Shown here piece by piece: positions 11,458 to 20,053 of a stretch of 64,000 nucleotides of DNA; the first letter of the stretch is position 1, and every line of letters begins with the position of its first letter. Made by a program: the position numbers and the translations under genes. The notes below the pieces were generated by a model. The model was not told the DNA's origin and searched no databases. It saw only the letters and a program-made list of their open reading frames with translations. The stretch comes from Hydractinia symbiolongicarpus (taxonomy: Eukaryota > Cnidaria > Hydrozoa > Anthoathecata > Hydractiniidae), in the NCBI RefSeq assembly GCF_029227915.1, contig NC_079885.1:6264001-6328000 (forward strand). Reading direction: 5' to 3'.

Positions 11458-11482
11458 TATGTTACATGATACATGTAACATA
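11458..11482. terminator. Palindromic hairpin between convergent genes
   Basis: TATGTTACATG and its exact complement surround a 3-base loop (ATA). It sits in the 55-base gap between the stops at 11443 (+) and 11499 (-), where a two-way 3'-end signal would be useful. It shares the GTTAC stem of the other two hairpins. Confidence 0.55.
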
Positions 11483-11498
11483 TAATCTATACAAGGAT

Positions 11499-12769
11499 CT
11501 AACGCTTTGTCACGAGATAGGTGTATATCAGACCTCCGATTCCAACTATCAAAGCCCACAAATTTTGACTCAACCAACCAACGGCTTCTTACGCTCTATT
11601 GAGTATCCACGATACTATTGATCCTATTATACCAGGTAGGGCTGCAGCTGCCACCCCGGCCAACCTTCCCAAGAGAGATCCCAACGCATTCAACTTGTTT
11701 TTTATCCAGGACCGGAGGTCCTTTGCACCACCTTCGGTAGTACCACCCTTTTCATGATTTTGTGCGTTACCGGTGGATGACCCCCCACCCCCAGGCGTCA
11801 AAGTTTCTACGAGAAGGCCGATAACCATACCAAATGTTGTTAGTTGGCTGACAACAGTGATACCTTGCTCACGGAATAGTGTTCGTATCTTCTCACCCTT
11901 TTCACGCTTTTTATTTGAGTGTTAAGGTCACCTTTTAGAATATCGATACTCTCATGGTGAAGGATCAACTTATCGTTTAGTTTTTCCAACCTTGTTTTCA
12001 CTTCCTCCCTCTGTTCATCCGTGTATGTCTCGGATTCGTTAGGATCTGTCATCTCTTTCAACTTGGTTTTTTCCTTCTCGATTTTGTGTTCGGTCTTAAC
12101 CATTTTAGCGGTTGCAAGCTGAAGACCTCCTCGCAGTTTTTTCAATGATTTATCCAATCCATACATATCATCCAAAGGGTATTTAAACATAAGGGGGGGG
12201 GTCTGAGTTTCTTCATCGTATACGGATTGTTTTTTCACAAATGAAATTAAATCCGTACTGTTTAACACATCCCCAGATATAGCTTCTAATTCTACATCAC
12301 TTGCTGTTTCTATTTTAGATGATGAGGGTAGTTCTTTTTGTATTTTGTTTAGCTTAGCTGCCTGTCGGGCTGTAATCTTACCTTTTGGTATGTCAAAGCC
12401 TAAATTACGCAGCCTTCTCTTGCCTAATATATCTGATATAGTACCAGTAGCCCTTAGTCTTCCATTGTTTGTCAATGGCCTGTTATCGTCTTTGTAGTAT
12501 AGTTCACCATCTCTAATTTCAAACAGGTCGGTATATAACACCTCGGGTTTTGGTTGGAATCTTTCAGATAATCTATCATACAACCCTTCAACTATTTCCT
12601 GCAAAACTCTAGTATTCTGACTGAGACCTCCGAATGATGTTTCTTCCTCACCCGGTGTGTGTATTTGTACTCGCGTACGGTCCCTGGTGGGTATGAGTGG
12701 AAAAGTTTCATCGGTACCTTCATCCGGTCTCCCATGGTCTCCAAAAGGGTCAATGTCAATGTCTGCCAT
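11499..12769 (-). pseudogene. Polinton coiled-coil/membrane protein (minor virion candidate), broken
   Basis: It starts at ATG 12769. An acidic N-terminus is followed by a long charged coiled-coil region (about residues 200-290), then a Gly-rich linker and an Ala/Gly hydrophobic stretch (AGVAAAALPGIIGSIVSWIL), and a last hydrophobic helix. The frame changes near 11905-11920 (the 12769-11840 frame to the 11828-11589 frame), and TAA at 11589-11591 is in frame before the last helix, with a final stop at 11499. Full length would be about 420 codons. A related gene with the same architecture is at 62163-63471. The membrane-active middle suggests an entry or assembly role, but this is not shown. 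It shares a 50-base divergent promoter with the gene at 12820. Confidence 0.68.
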
Positions 12770-12819
12770 TTTTTATTATTTGGAGGATAGTTTTTCTTTT
12801 TAATAAGATAATAACTAAA
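12770..12819. promoter_or_regulatory. Divergent promoter with GGAGGATAGTTTTTCTTT motif
   Basis: Only 50 bases separate the starts at 12769 (-) and 12820 (+). The segment TTATTATTTGGAGGATAG followed by a T-rich tract is repeated almost exactly at 13348-13380, upstream of the tandem paralogue at 13388. Conservation of a non-coding motif at two paralogous genes supports a regulatory role. Confidence 0.5.
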
Positions 12820-13311
12820 ATGGCCGAGCTTAATATTCATCCAACTCCCGATTATTCGAGTGATCAAGACAAGCTAGTTAATTCTCAACTTGAAGATTTG
12901 ATAAAATTACGAAATAAATTCGACAGCAAGTTGTATAAATATAACAAAGCACTAGACCGATTAACGATTGCACTCCGCATCTCGGAAAACTTGGCCGTTA
13001 CCACCGGTATTGGTACGATAGTCTGGAGCGCTACCATTATTAGAATTCCCATTTATATGGGATTTTCCGGTATAGGGCCATCCAGCTCTGTTTCCCGTGA
13101 AATTATCTCGGAATATATTAATAAATATAGAAAGAAACTCAACAAAGTTGAGAAATTATACGATACTACAGTATCGTATATTGATGAGCTTAGAAACTCT
13201 TCCTATTTCTGTGCATTGAATGATGATAATATTAGCCACATGGAATTTCAAACTTTGTGTGGTATATACTATGAAGCTCTTGAAAAGATGAGTAAAATAG
13301 ATGGAGAGTGA
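12820..13311 (+). CDS. Polinton glycine-rich hairpin membrane protein, tandem copy 1
   Basis: 163 codons from ATG 12820. A charged N-terminal helix (about residues 1-45, ending KYNKALDRL) is followed by a Gly/Ser/Ile-rich hydrophobic region (45-85) likely to form a membrane hairpin. A second basic helix and a C-terminal tail with ALNDDNISHMEFQTL then follow. It is a paralogue of the next gene; the tails are nearly identical while the hydrophobic parts differ. The function is not recognised. Proteins of this layout recur in cnidarian Polintons and in element 2 (59818-60467). The upstream ATG at 12697 in the same frame is inside the divergent gene and is less likely as a start. Confidence 0.72.
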   Translation: MAELNIHPTPDYSSDQDKLVNSQLEDLIKLRNKFDSKLYKYNKALDRLTIALRISENLAVTTGIGTIVWSATIIRIPIYMGFSGIGPSSSVSREIISEYINKYRKKLNKVEKLYDTTVSYIDELRNSSYFCALNDDNISHMEFQTLCGIYYEALEKMSKIDGE

Positions 13312-13340
13312 AACATTCTCAAAAGAATCATGAAAGGCGT

Positions 13341-13387
13341 CTTTTTTTTATTATTTAGAGGATAGTTTTCTTTGTAATAATTAAAAA
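13341..13387 (+). promoter_or_regulatory. Second copy of the GAGGATAGTTTTCTTT upstream motif
   Basis: TTATTATTTAGAGGATAGTT and the following T-rich tract repeat the 12770-12819 motif about 10 bases before ATG 13388. Confidence 0.45.
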
Positions 13388-13987
13388 ATGGCCGATCTTA
13401 AGATTTATCCAAAGTTACCTACTGCTCCCGAGTATTCGAGTGAGCAAGACAAGTTTAACACAAATACAGTTAATTCCCAACTTGATGAGTTGGTAAAATT
13501 ACAAAAGAAATTCCGGAACAAGGAGTATAAATATAACAAAGCACTAGACCGATTAGCTATTTCACTCTACATCTCAGAAACCTTAGCCATTTCCACCGGT
13601 ATTGGTACGATAGCAACCAGCGCTACCCTTGTTGGAATTCCCATTTCTATAGGACTTTCCAGTGTATCCATAGGTGGAGTTATATCCTGTACCATTATCT
13701 CGGCATCGATTAAGAGATATCAAAAGAAACTAAACAAAGTCATGAAATTATGTGATGTTGTAACATCTGCTATTGCTGTGTTTGAAAACTCTTTCTCACG
13801 AGCATTGAATGATGATAATATTAGCCACATGGAATTTCAAACTTTGTGTGGTATATACTACGAAGCTCTGGAAAAGATGACCAAAACAGATAGAAAGATG
13901 GAGAGTGAAACACGCAATCAGTTTGAAAAAAGTTCAATGGCGGAAGTTCAAAGTCTAAAAAAGACGTTAAATCAGGAACAAAGTTAG
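13388..13987 (+). CDS. Polinton glycine-rich hairpin membrane protein, tandem copy 2
   Basis: 199 codons, intact. The layout is as in the gene before: helix ending YKYNKALDRLA, then a Gly/Ala/Ser/Val-rich stretch of about 45 residues (ISTGIGTIATSATLVGIPIS), then a basic helix and the shared tail ALNDDNISHMEFQTL. It has an extra C-terminal acidic/basic helix of about 35 residues that copy 1 lacks through an earlier stop. The pair arose by duplication that included the upstream motif. Role unknown, presumably a virion or membrane-remodelling protein. Confidence 0.72.
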   Translation: MADLKIYPKLPTAPEYSSEQDKFNTNTVNSQLDELVKLQKKFRNKEYKYNKALDRLAISLYISETLAISTGIGTIATSATLVGIPISIGLSSVSIGGVISCTIISASIKRYQKKLNKVMKLCDVVTSAIAVFENSFSRALNDDNISHMEFQTLCGIYYEALEKMTKTDRKMESETRNQFEKSSMAEVQSLKKTLNQEQS

Positions 13988-14175
13988 TAATGTGTGCCTG
14001 TATACCACTCACATATTTCATGTGCTATTTGAAAAATTAATATTTGAAAGTAAGGCGGTTTTTTAATTGTGACATTATATGGCGCGATCCTCAACACTAA
14101 ACCCTGTGCGATCCCCGGCACAATCATCTTTACCAGAAACAGGTAAAGATACTTTTTATGTATCGTCCCCCTTTT

Positions 14176-15159
14176 TCACCAACCTTGCACATAATCAGGA
14201 GGTGATTCTGTATCTTCAGGTAATAACATCAATTCCTCTTTTACAAAAGCCCGTCTGGGTCCGTCTTAAACATAGTACATTACACGGTTACCAGGTTGCG
14301 CTATTACCTCACGCAATCTATATGTGTTTTTCGACCATATTCTATCGGTTGCCCGTCTCCGCCCATCATCATGCTCTTCACCAGGTTGTAGTAAATATCT
14401 ATACAAGCCATCTTGAGGTAATTCTACTTCAGAAGGATAGCTCTCTTGATTAGCAAGAGGCACCTTTTTCATTATAATAGCATCTTTTGGTTTCATACCA
14501 ATCTTCTGCGTCTTTGTATCGTTTAGCCTATCAGTCAGTTTATACAAATGCTTAACCCATGTAGATGATACCTTTTCGAATCATTCAGTTCTTGGGCATC
14601 TTGTATTTTGAATAAATTTTCGGCAAGTATCTTGTTCAACGCCTCAACAAAAGCTGTGTGCGTATGCTTATATTTTGTAGTCGCTCTTTTAATTTCAACC
14701 TTATGCTTCTCCAACAATTTTGATACATCTGCCTTGAATTCTGAACCGTTATCACATTGGAAAGTTTTCGGATAAGTTAATGGTCCTGCCTTGTAGATGT
14801 CCTCAATCATAGCGGCAACCTCTTTGGCTTTCTTACTCCTCAGAAGTCGGGCTACTTTGTATCTGGAAGCAGCATCGATTCCCGACAAAATGTACTTATA
14901 TTTATTACCATACAGTATGTCACCGGGCATGTACAATAAATCGAATTGATGTAAATCATTAGGGGTGGTAACTTCATAATGTGGTCTTTCAACATGTTTT
15001 GGAGCGGGTAAATGTACTTGCCAAAATGCTTGTTTTGATAGCCACTTCTTAATCTCCTTTGGCTTGAAACCGAATATTATTAAAATTCTGAACAGCCTTT
15101 TGTCCTTTCCATAGATTTTGAGGTTGATAGTAAGTCTCTTGAAGTTTAGAGTTTGACAT
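14176..15159 (-). pseudogene. Polinton RVE-type integrase, broken
   Basis: The enzyme of this family joins element ends to host DNA. The catalytic core is clear: first Asp in HQFDLLYMPGD (about 14960), second Asp in QCDNGSEF (about 14755), and Glu in TAFVEALNK (about 14645). Exactly 35 residues separate the last two, the D-D-35-E signature. The N-terminus starts at ATG 15159. The C-terminal part contains YRYLLQPGEEHDD and IWSKNTYRLRE, the usual chromo-like end of Polinton integrases. Lesions: a frame change near 15060-15080, another near 14560-14570, and an in-frame TAA at 14266-14268; homologous sequence ends at a stop at 14176. The catalytic residues remain but no single frame encodes the enzyme. 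Confidence 0.88.
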
Positions 15160-15241
15160 GTTTTATTTATGCACACCTTTATTTATCTCCTTTTTGTTAT
15201 GATGTAGCACGATAAAAGTTCTTAAAAGTATTTTTACTGAT

Positions 15242-15252
15242 TATATATAAAG
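15242..15252 (+). promoter_or_regulatory. TATA-like box directly before SAP gene
   Basis: TATATATAAAG ends one or two bases before ATG 15253, so any transcript started from it would have almost no leader or use a downstream ATG. The same string occurs at 10810-10820 before the small gene at 10857. Confidence 0.4.
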
Positions 15253-15702
15253 ATGTCTGACATAACAAATCAAACGGATCTACATTGTGATACCACCAAT
15301 GGTGGTGTATCCGACTACAAATTAATGAAACTCAAAGAGTTGAAAGAATTGGCTAAATCCCGTGGGGTGAAGTATATTTATGGAATGAATAAAGCTAAAT
15401 TGATTGAGGTGATGACTTCGAGAAATACAGTTGCTGAATTAAGACATCTCGCTAGAGAACGCGGTCTACATGGCTACTCAAGGCTCAGAAAGGCTGATCT
15501 AATTGAATTATTGACACCCACTACCGTGTCAGAACCGGTTAGACCCGGACCCACCGGAACAGTACCGGCGCCGAGACCCAATGGACAAATACCGATGTCT
15601 AGATCCGTACAAATGGATTTGTTTGAGTATGAAGTCAAGGCTATGTCTGGTCGGCTTCAAGTGCTTTTGGAAGAGTACCGGCGCCGATACCAAATGGAAT
15701 GA
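15253..15702 (+). CDS. SAP-motif protein (DNA-binding), Polinton
   Basis: 149 residues, intact. Two SAP-like helix-extended-helix motifs occur in tandem: MKLKELKELAKSRG followed by KAKLIEVM (about 25-55), and TVAELRHLARERG followed by KADLIELL (about 58-92). A Pro-rich linker and a short charged tail follow. SAP motifs bind DNA. The second motif is copied almost exactly at the start of the polymerase gene at 15863, so this ORF looks like a duplicated polymerase N-terminus that became a separate gene or a remnant. It diverges from the integrase gene by about 90 bases. Confidence 0.65.
   Translation: MSDITNQTDLHCDTTNGGVSDYKLMKLKELKELAKSRGVKYIYGMNKAKLIEVMTSRNTVAELRHLARERGLHGYSRLRKADLIELLTPTTVSEPVRPGPTGTVPAPRPNGQIPMSRSVQMDLFEYEVKAMSGRLQVLLEEYRRRYQME
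15413..15545 (+). repeat. Direct duplication, copy 1 (copy 2 at 15863-15995)
   Basis: About 133 bases from ATGACTTCGAGAAATACAGT to GTGTCAG.ACCGGTTAGACC are repeated 450 bases downstream with only a few substitutions, in the same reading frame. The second copy forms the beginning of the polymerase frame. Confidence 0.9.
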
Positions 15703-15758
15703 TTTTCGATAGATTCTAAAGAATCTGGCCAGTTGAATGGTCCAGGTACCTCGATTGT

Positions 15759-15786
15759 TTTTTGTTACTTGCGCGAGTAACAAATG
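15759..15786 (+). terminator. Palindromic hairpin after SAP gene
   Basis: TTTGTTACT and its exact complement flank a GC-rich centre (TGCGCG) that can extend the stem through T-G pairs. It lies about 57 bases after the SAP stop and about 77 before the polymerase frame. It shares the TTTGTTAC arm with the hairpin at 9881. Confidence 0.55.
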
Positions 15787-15862
15787 TTATGAATCTTTTT
15801 TTTAGTTGCATGATTATAAAAAACTATCTTAAAGGTCCATAAATCGTATATCACAACCCGAT

Positions 15863-18800
15863 ATGACTTCGAGAAATACAGTTGCTGAATTAAGACATCT
15901 CGCTAGAGAACGCGGCCTACATGGCTACTCAAGGCTCAGAAAGGCCGATCTAATTGAATTATTGACACCCACTACCGTGTCAGCACCGGTTAGACCGGTA
16001 CCCGTGCCGAGACCCACCAGACCAGTACCAGCGCCGAGACCAAATAGACCCATACCGATGCTTAGACCCGTACCAGCACCGAGACCCACGAGATCCATCC
16101 CGATTAGGACCGCAGGTCCTAGCCAACAAGGCATGGATTTGTTTGAGCTGCAAGAAATGTTTAAAACTAGACCTTTGGTAAAAAGTAAGTTGAATGAATG
16201 GAGGGAATGGTTAATAAATCATGTACCTAAGGCTATTAAGGAGAAAACGAGTAAAGCTTTCAGAACCATGAAGGATAAGATCATGGGTTTGTATAAAAAG
16301 GGCAGTGGAGAGAAAGAGGAGGAAGAGGTGAAAGAGGAAAACCCCTATGGGGTATAGGGGTTTATTTTTATTGAGGAAGCGTTTGTAGGTTCCTACAAAA
16401 GGTTCAAGATAAACTCGGATGGTAAGAAGAATGTCAGGGTATTTTTGAAAAAGGTTCATCCTATCGTTAAGAGGTTGATGAAGGACTTGCTCGAACAGAA
16501 GAAATCTTTGAAGACTCAGGCGACATTGTGGGTGAGGTGGGTAAGGGATGATTTATCCAATGAGGATTTATCCAATCCTGAATCCATAGTAATGTATGTT
16601 GATAAAGCTTTCAACAGCTATATGGAGATACTGCACGCCCACGATGACATTTCTGATGTTTTCGATCGGATGTGTAATAAGATAATCGAGCAGATTGAAA
16701 ATCCTGCTCTACCCACCCGCGGGTTCACAATCGAAAGGATCCTACATATGCATGCGGACTTTCATAAACTAAAATAAACCAGAGGTAGATCATATATACC
16801 TTTACCTGAGAATTTCAGTGGTAAGAAATGTGTAATAAATCCTAAAAATGAAGATGATGAATGCTTCAAATGGGCCGTTTTAGCTGCCATGTATCATGAT
16901 AAGATCAATAATCATCCTGAACGAATCTCAAGCCTTAAGAAGTTTGAAGGCAAGTGTAATTGGAATGGTATATCTTTCCCAATGGCACTAAACAAGATTG
17001 ATTTGTTTGAGAGAAGGAACCCTGATATCGCTGTGCATGTTTTGACAAAAGATGATGTAGAAGGTGTCTATATGTGCCGTAGGTCGAAGCATCTTGATCG
17101 AAAAGAAACTGTTGTTTTGTTTCTATTGTGTGAGAAGGAAAAGAGGCACTACATTGCCGTAAAGAACCTGAGCGGTGTACTAAGCAAATACAACTCGAAG
17201 CACAAAAATAGGGAGTATTATTGCTTGAATTGTCTAAATGGATTCTTAAGCGAACAGAAAAGGGATGAGCACTTTGAATATTGTAAAGATAACGATGCTG
17301 CTAAGATTCAATTCCCTGAAGAGGGTAGCACCGTTAAATTTCACAATGGTCAGTACCAGCTCAAAGCCCCATTTATCATGTATGCCGATTTCGAAGCCTT
17401 CACAAAAGATTTGCCTGAGGAAGAGACAAAATGCGAATCATCCACGGAGAAAGTTGGTAAGCATATCCCTACAGGTTTCTGTTGTTATAGCAAATTTGCT
17501 CATGGTGAAGTTTCGAACCCTCTGACGCTTTACCGCGGCGAGGACTGTGTTTCACGATTTGTTGATCATGTAGTTTCTGAGTCTAAAAGGTTATATAATA
17601 TGTTTCCAAAAATAAGTATGCAAGATCTCACCGATGAAGAACTTGATGGCTATGAAAATGCCACCAAATGCCACATCTGTATGGGAGAATTTAGTGAATA
17701 TGACGTCAAGGTTAGAGATCACTGTCATTTTACAGGTAAGTTTCGTGGATCTGCCCATAGAGAATGTAATCTCCGATATAAGGTACCCAATTATATTCCA
17801 GTTGTCTTCCATAATCTTAGCGGATATAATGCACATCTATTTATCAAAGAGCTTGCGAAGCAGTATGGAGAAGGGGGTATGAGTGTAATCGCTGAAAATA
17901 AAGAGAAATATATCTCTTTCTCGACTGATGTTAAGGTTGGTGAATACATTGGCAAAAATGGGGAGACCAAAGACAAAAAGATACAGCTGAGATTCATAGA
18001 CTCATTCAGATTTATGGCAAGCGGCTTGAATTCGTTGGTAAACAATCTATCTGATGATCAGTGTAAAAATCTTCGAAAATTCTTCAATGATGATGAGCAA
18101 TTCAAAATAATGAGAAGAAAGGGTGTATACCCATATGAATATGTTGATTCATTCGATAGGTTTAATGAAACTAAGCTTCCGTTGAAAGATGACTTTTATA
18201 TCAAGTTGAACATGAATGGTATCAGTGATGCCGATTATGCGCATGCCCAGAAGGTGTGGAAGGACATGGAAGTTGAAAATATGGGTGCTTATCATGATAT
18301 CTATCTCAAGACAGACGTTATATTACTTGCCGATGTTTTTGAGACTTTTAGGGAAACATGTTTGACAAACTATAAACTGGATCCTGGTAGGCCTTTCTGA
18401 AAAAGACAGATGTTGAGCTAGATTTGTTGTCCGATATGGATATGTTACTGTTTGTGGAGAGGGGTATTAGGGGCGGTCTCTGTCAGGCTGTTCATAGACA
18501 CGCCAAGGCCAATAGCCCATATATGGGTGAGATGTATAATACTTCTGAAGAGACCACCTATCTACAATACCTAGATGCTAACAATCTGTATGGATGGGCT
18601 ATGATACAGAAGCTGCCGACCGGAGGGTTTGAGTGGGATGATGCTAGTAAATTTATCGCTAAACTCATTTCAAAGTTGGCTGCGGAAAATGGTGAATATG
18701 GTTACTTACTTGAGGTTGATGCAAGATATCCGCGGGAGCTTCATGATACTCATAACGATCTTCCTTTCATGCCAGAGAGGAAGGTGATTAATGGCGTCGA

Positions 18801-19764
18801 AAAGCTGACACCGTGTCTTTCAGACAAGAAGAACTATGTCATTCACATCCGTGCTCTTGATCAAGCGTTGAAGCACGGTCTCATTCTTGAGAAGGTTCAT
18901 AGGGTACTGAGGTTTAAGCAAAGCGCATGGTTGAAACCTTATATCGATTTTAATACCGATCTGCGTACCAAATCAACGAATGACTTCGAAAAGGACTTTT
19001 TCAAGCTGATGAACAATTCAGTCTTTGGTAAAACTATGGAGAATCAACGTAGACACAAAGACATACGCTTGGTTACCAAGAAAGAACAATATGAGAAGCT
19101 GGTGATGAAGCCCAACTTCAAGGGTGCCATCTGTTTCTCGGAAACACTGATGGGCATAGAGATGTCCAAGATCAAGATCAAACTGAACAAACCAATCTAA
19201 CTAGGACCGGCGATACTCCATCTATCGAAGATGGTTATGTATGAGTTTCACTATGATTACATGAGACCAAAATATGGTGGGGATGTAAAGCTTTGCTACA
19301 TAGATACAGATTCATTCGTGTACTACATCAAAACCAACGACTTCTACAAAGATATCGCTGATGATGTGCCAACGAGATTTGACACTTCAGGGTACGATAG
19401 CAGAGATGGTAGACCTCTACCATTAGGTTTGAATAAAAAAATCATAGGTCTGATGAAGGATGAGTTAGGTGGTAAGGTAATGACGGAGTTTGTCGCTCTT
19501 AGAGCGAAGAATTATGCTTATAAACAACTAGAAGTGCAAAGGAGTCAAGAAATGTGTGGTGAAGAAGACCATAGGGTTTGATGCTTATAAGAGATGCTTG
19601 TTCGATGGTGTGAATATTTACAGAAAACAGATTACCTTCCAATCGATTATGCATGATATTCACACGGTAAAAACAAACAAACTCGCTCTAAATGCAGATG
19701 ATGACAAAAGAATAATAGTAGATGGTATTACTACGTACGCTAGAGGCCATTATAGACACAGTTG
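15863..19764 (+). pseudogene. Polinton protein-primed family-B DNA polymerase, broken
   Basis: The gene runs about 1,300 codons over several frames. In order: SAP-like motif and Pro-rich linker (15863-16130), an N-terminal region with ENPA at about 16700, a zinc finger YYCLNCLNGF (17217), Exo I MYADFEAF (17377), and an HNH/endonuclease VII-like Cys-His cluster KCHIC...RDHCHF...HRECN (17663-17770). Then Exo II FHNLSGYNAHLF (17806), Exo III YLKTDVILLAD (18302), Pol A DANNLYGWAM (18571), Pol B NNSVFGKTMEN (19012) and Pol C YIDTDSF (19297). Lesions: a frame change at about 16330-16370, TAA at 16775, a frameshift with a small deletion at about 18390, TAA at 19198, and a frameshift at about 19535. 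The motifs are all retained, so the break-up is recent compared with loss of catalytic residues. Confidence 0.9.
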
Positions 19765-19782
19765 AATCCTATCACTGTAATG

Positions 19783-19867
19783 AGGGGACACGGCAGGGTT
19801 GGGGGGTGGGGGCCCAGGGGGGTGGGGGGACACGGCGGGGATTGGGGGATTGGGGTGTTGTGGGGGA
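19783..19867 (+). other. G-rich block next to right TIR (G-quadruplex candidate)
   Basis: About 85 bases with at least eight runs of four or more G on the + strand, in a region otherwise very AT-rich. GGACACGGC occurs twice within it, suggesting a small internal duplication. It starts 18 bases after the polymerase frame closes and ends at the inner edge of the right TIR. Several four-tract quadruplexes are possible. Confidence 0.75.
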
Positions 19868-20048
19868 CAGAAATTTTTCTATCGTTGATTTAACGGATAT
19901 GATCTATTCTTCTGACGTAAAATGGTAAAGTGCTAACGGATTTTATGGACTCTTCTATCGTTGATTTAACGGGTATGATCTATTCTTCTGACGTAAAATG
20001 GTAAAGTGCTAAGGGATTTTGTCCCAACATCCGCATATTCCTATCTCT
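19868..20048 (-). repeat. Polinton 1 right terminal inverted repeat
   Basis: Reverse complement of 5138-5318 with three mismatches in 181 bases, ending CCTATCTCT. It contains the two 76-bp-spaced copies of the subterminal unit in inverted orientation. Confidence 0.95.
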
Positions 20049-20053
20049 CCATA
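20049..20053 (+). repeat. Target-site duplication, right copy (CCATA)
   Basis: Matches 5133-5137 and directly follows the last TIR base. Confidence 0.75.

Noticed and set aside
14079-14453. Plus-strand 124-residue ORF
   Set aside because: It is the antisense shadow of the integrase C-terminal region.
11015-19764. TAA reassigned to an amino acid in the element
   Set aside because: Frameshifts affect the same genes, and the residues expected at the TAA sites appear to differ, so plain decay is simpler.
19722-19928. Gly-rich ORF after the polymerase
   Set aside because: It is an open frame through the G-rich block and into the TIR, without motifs.
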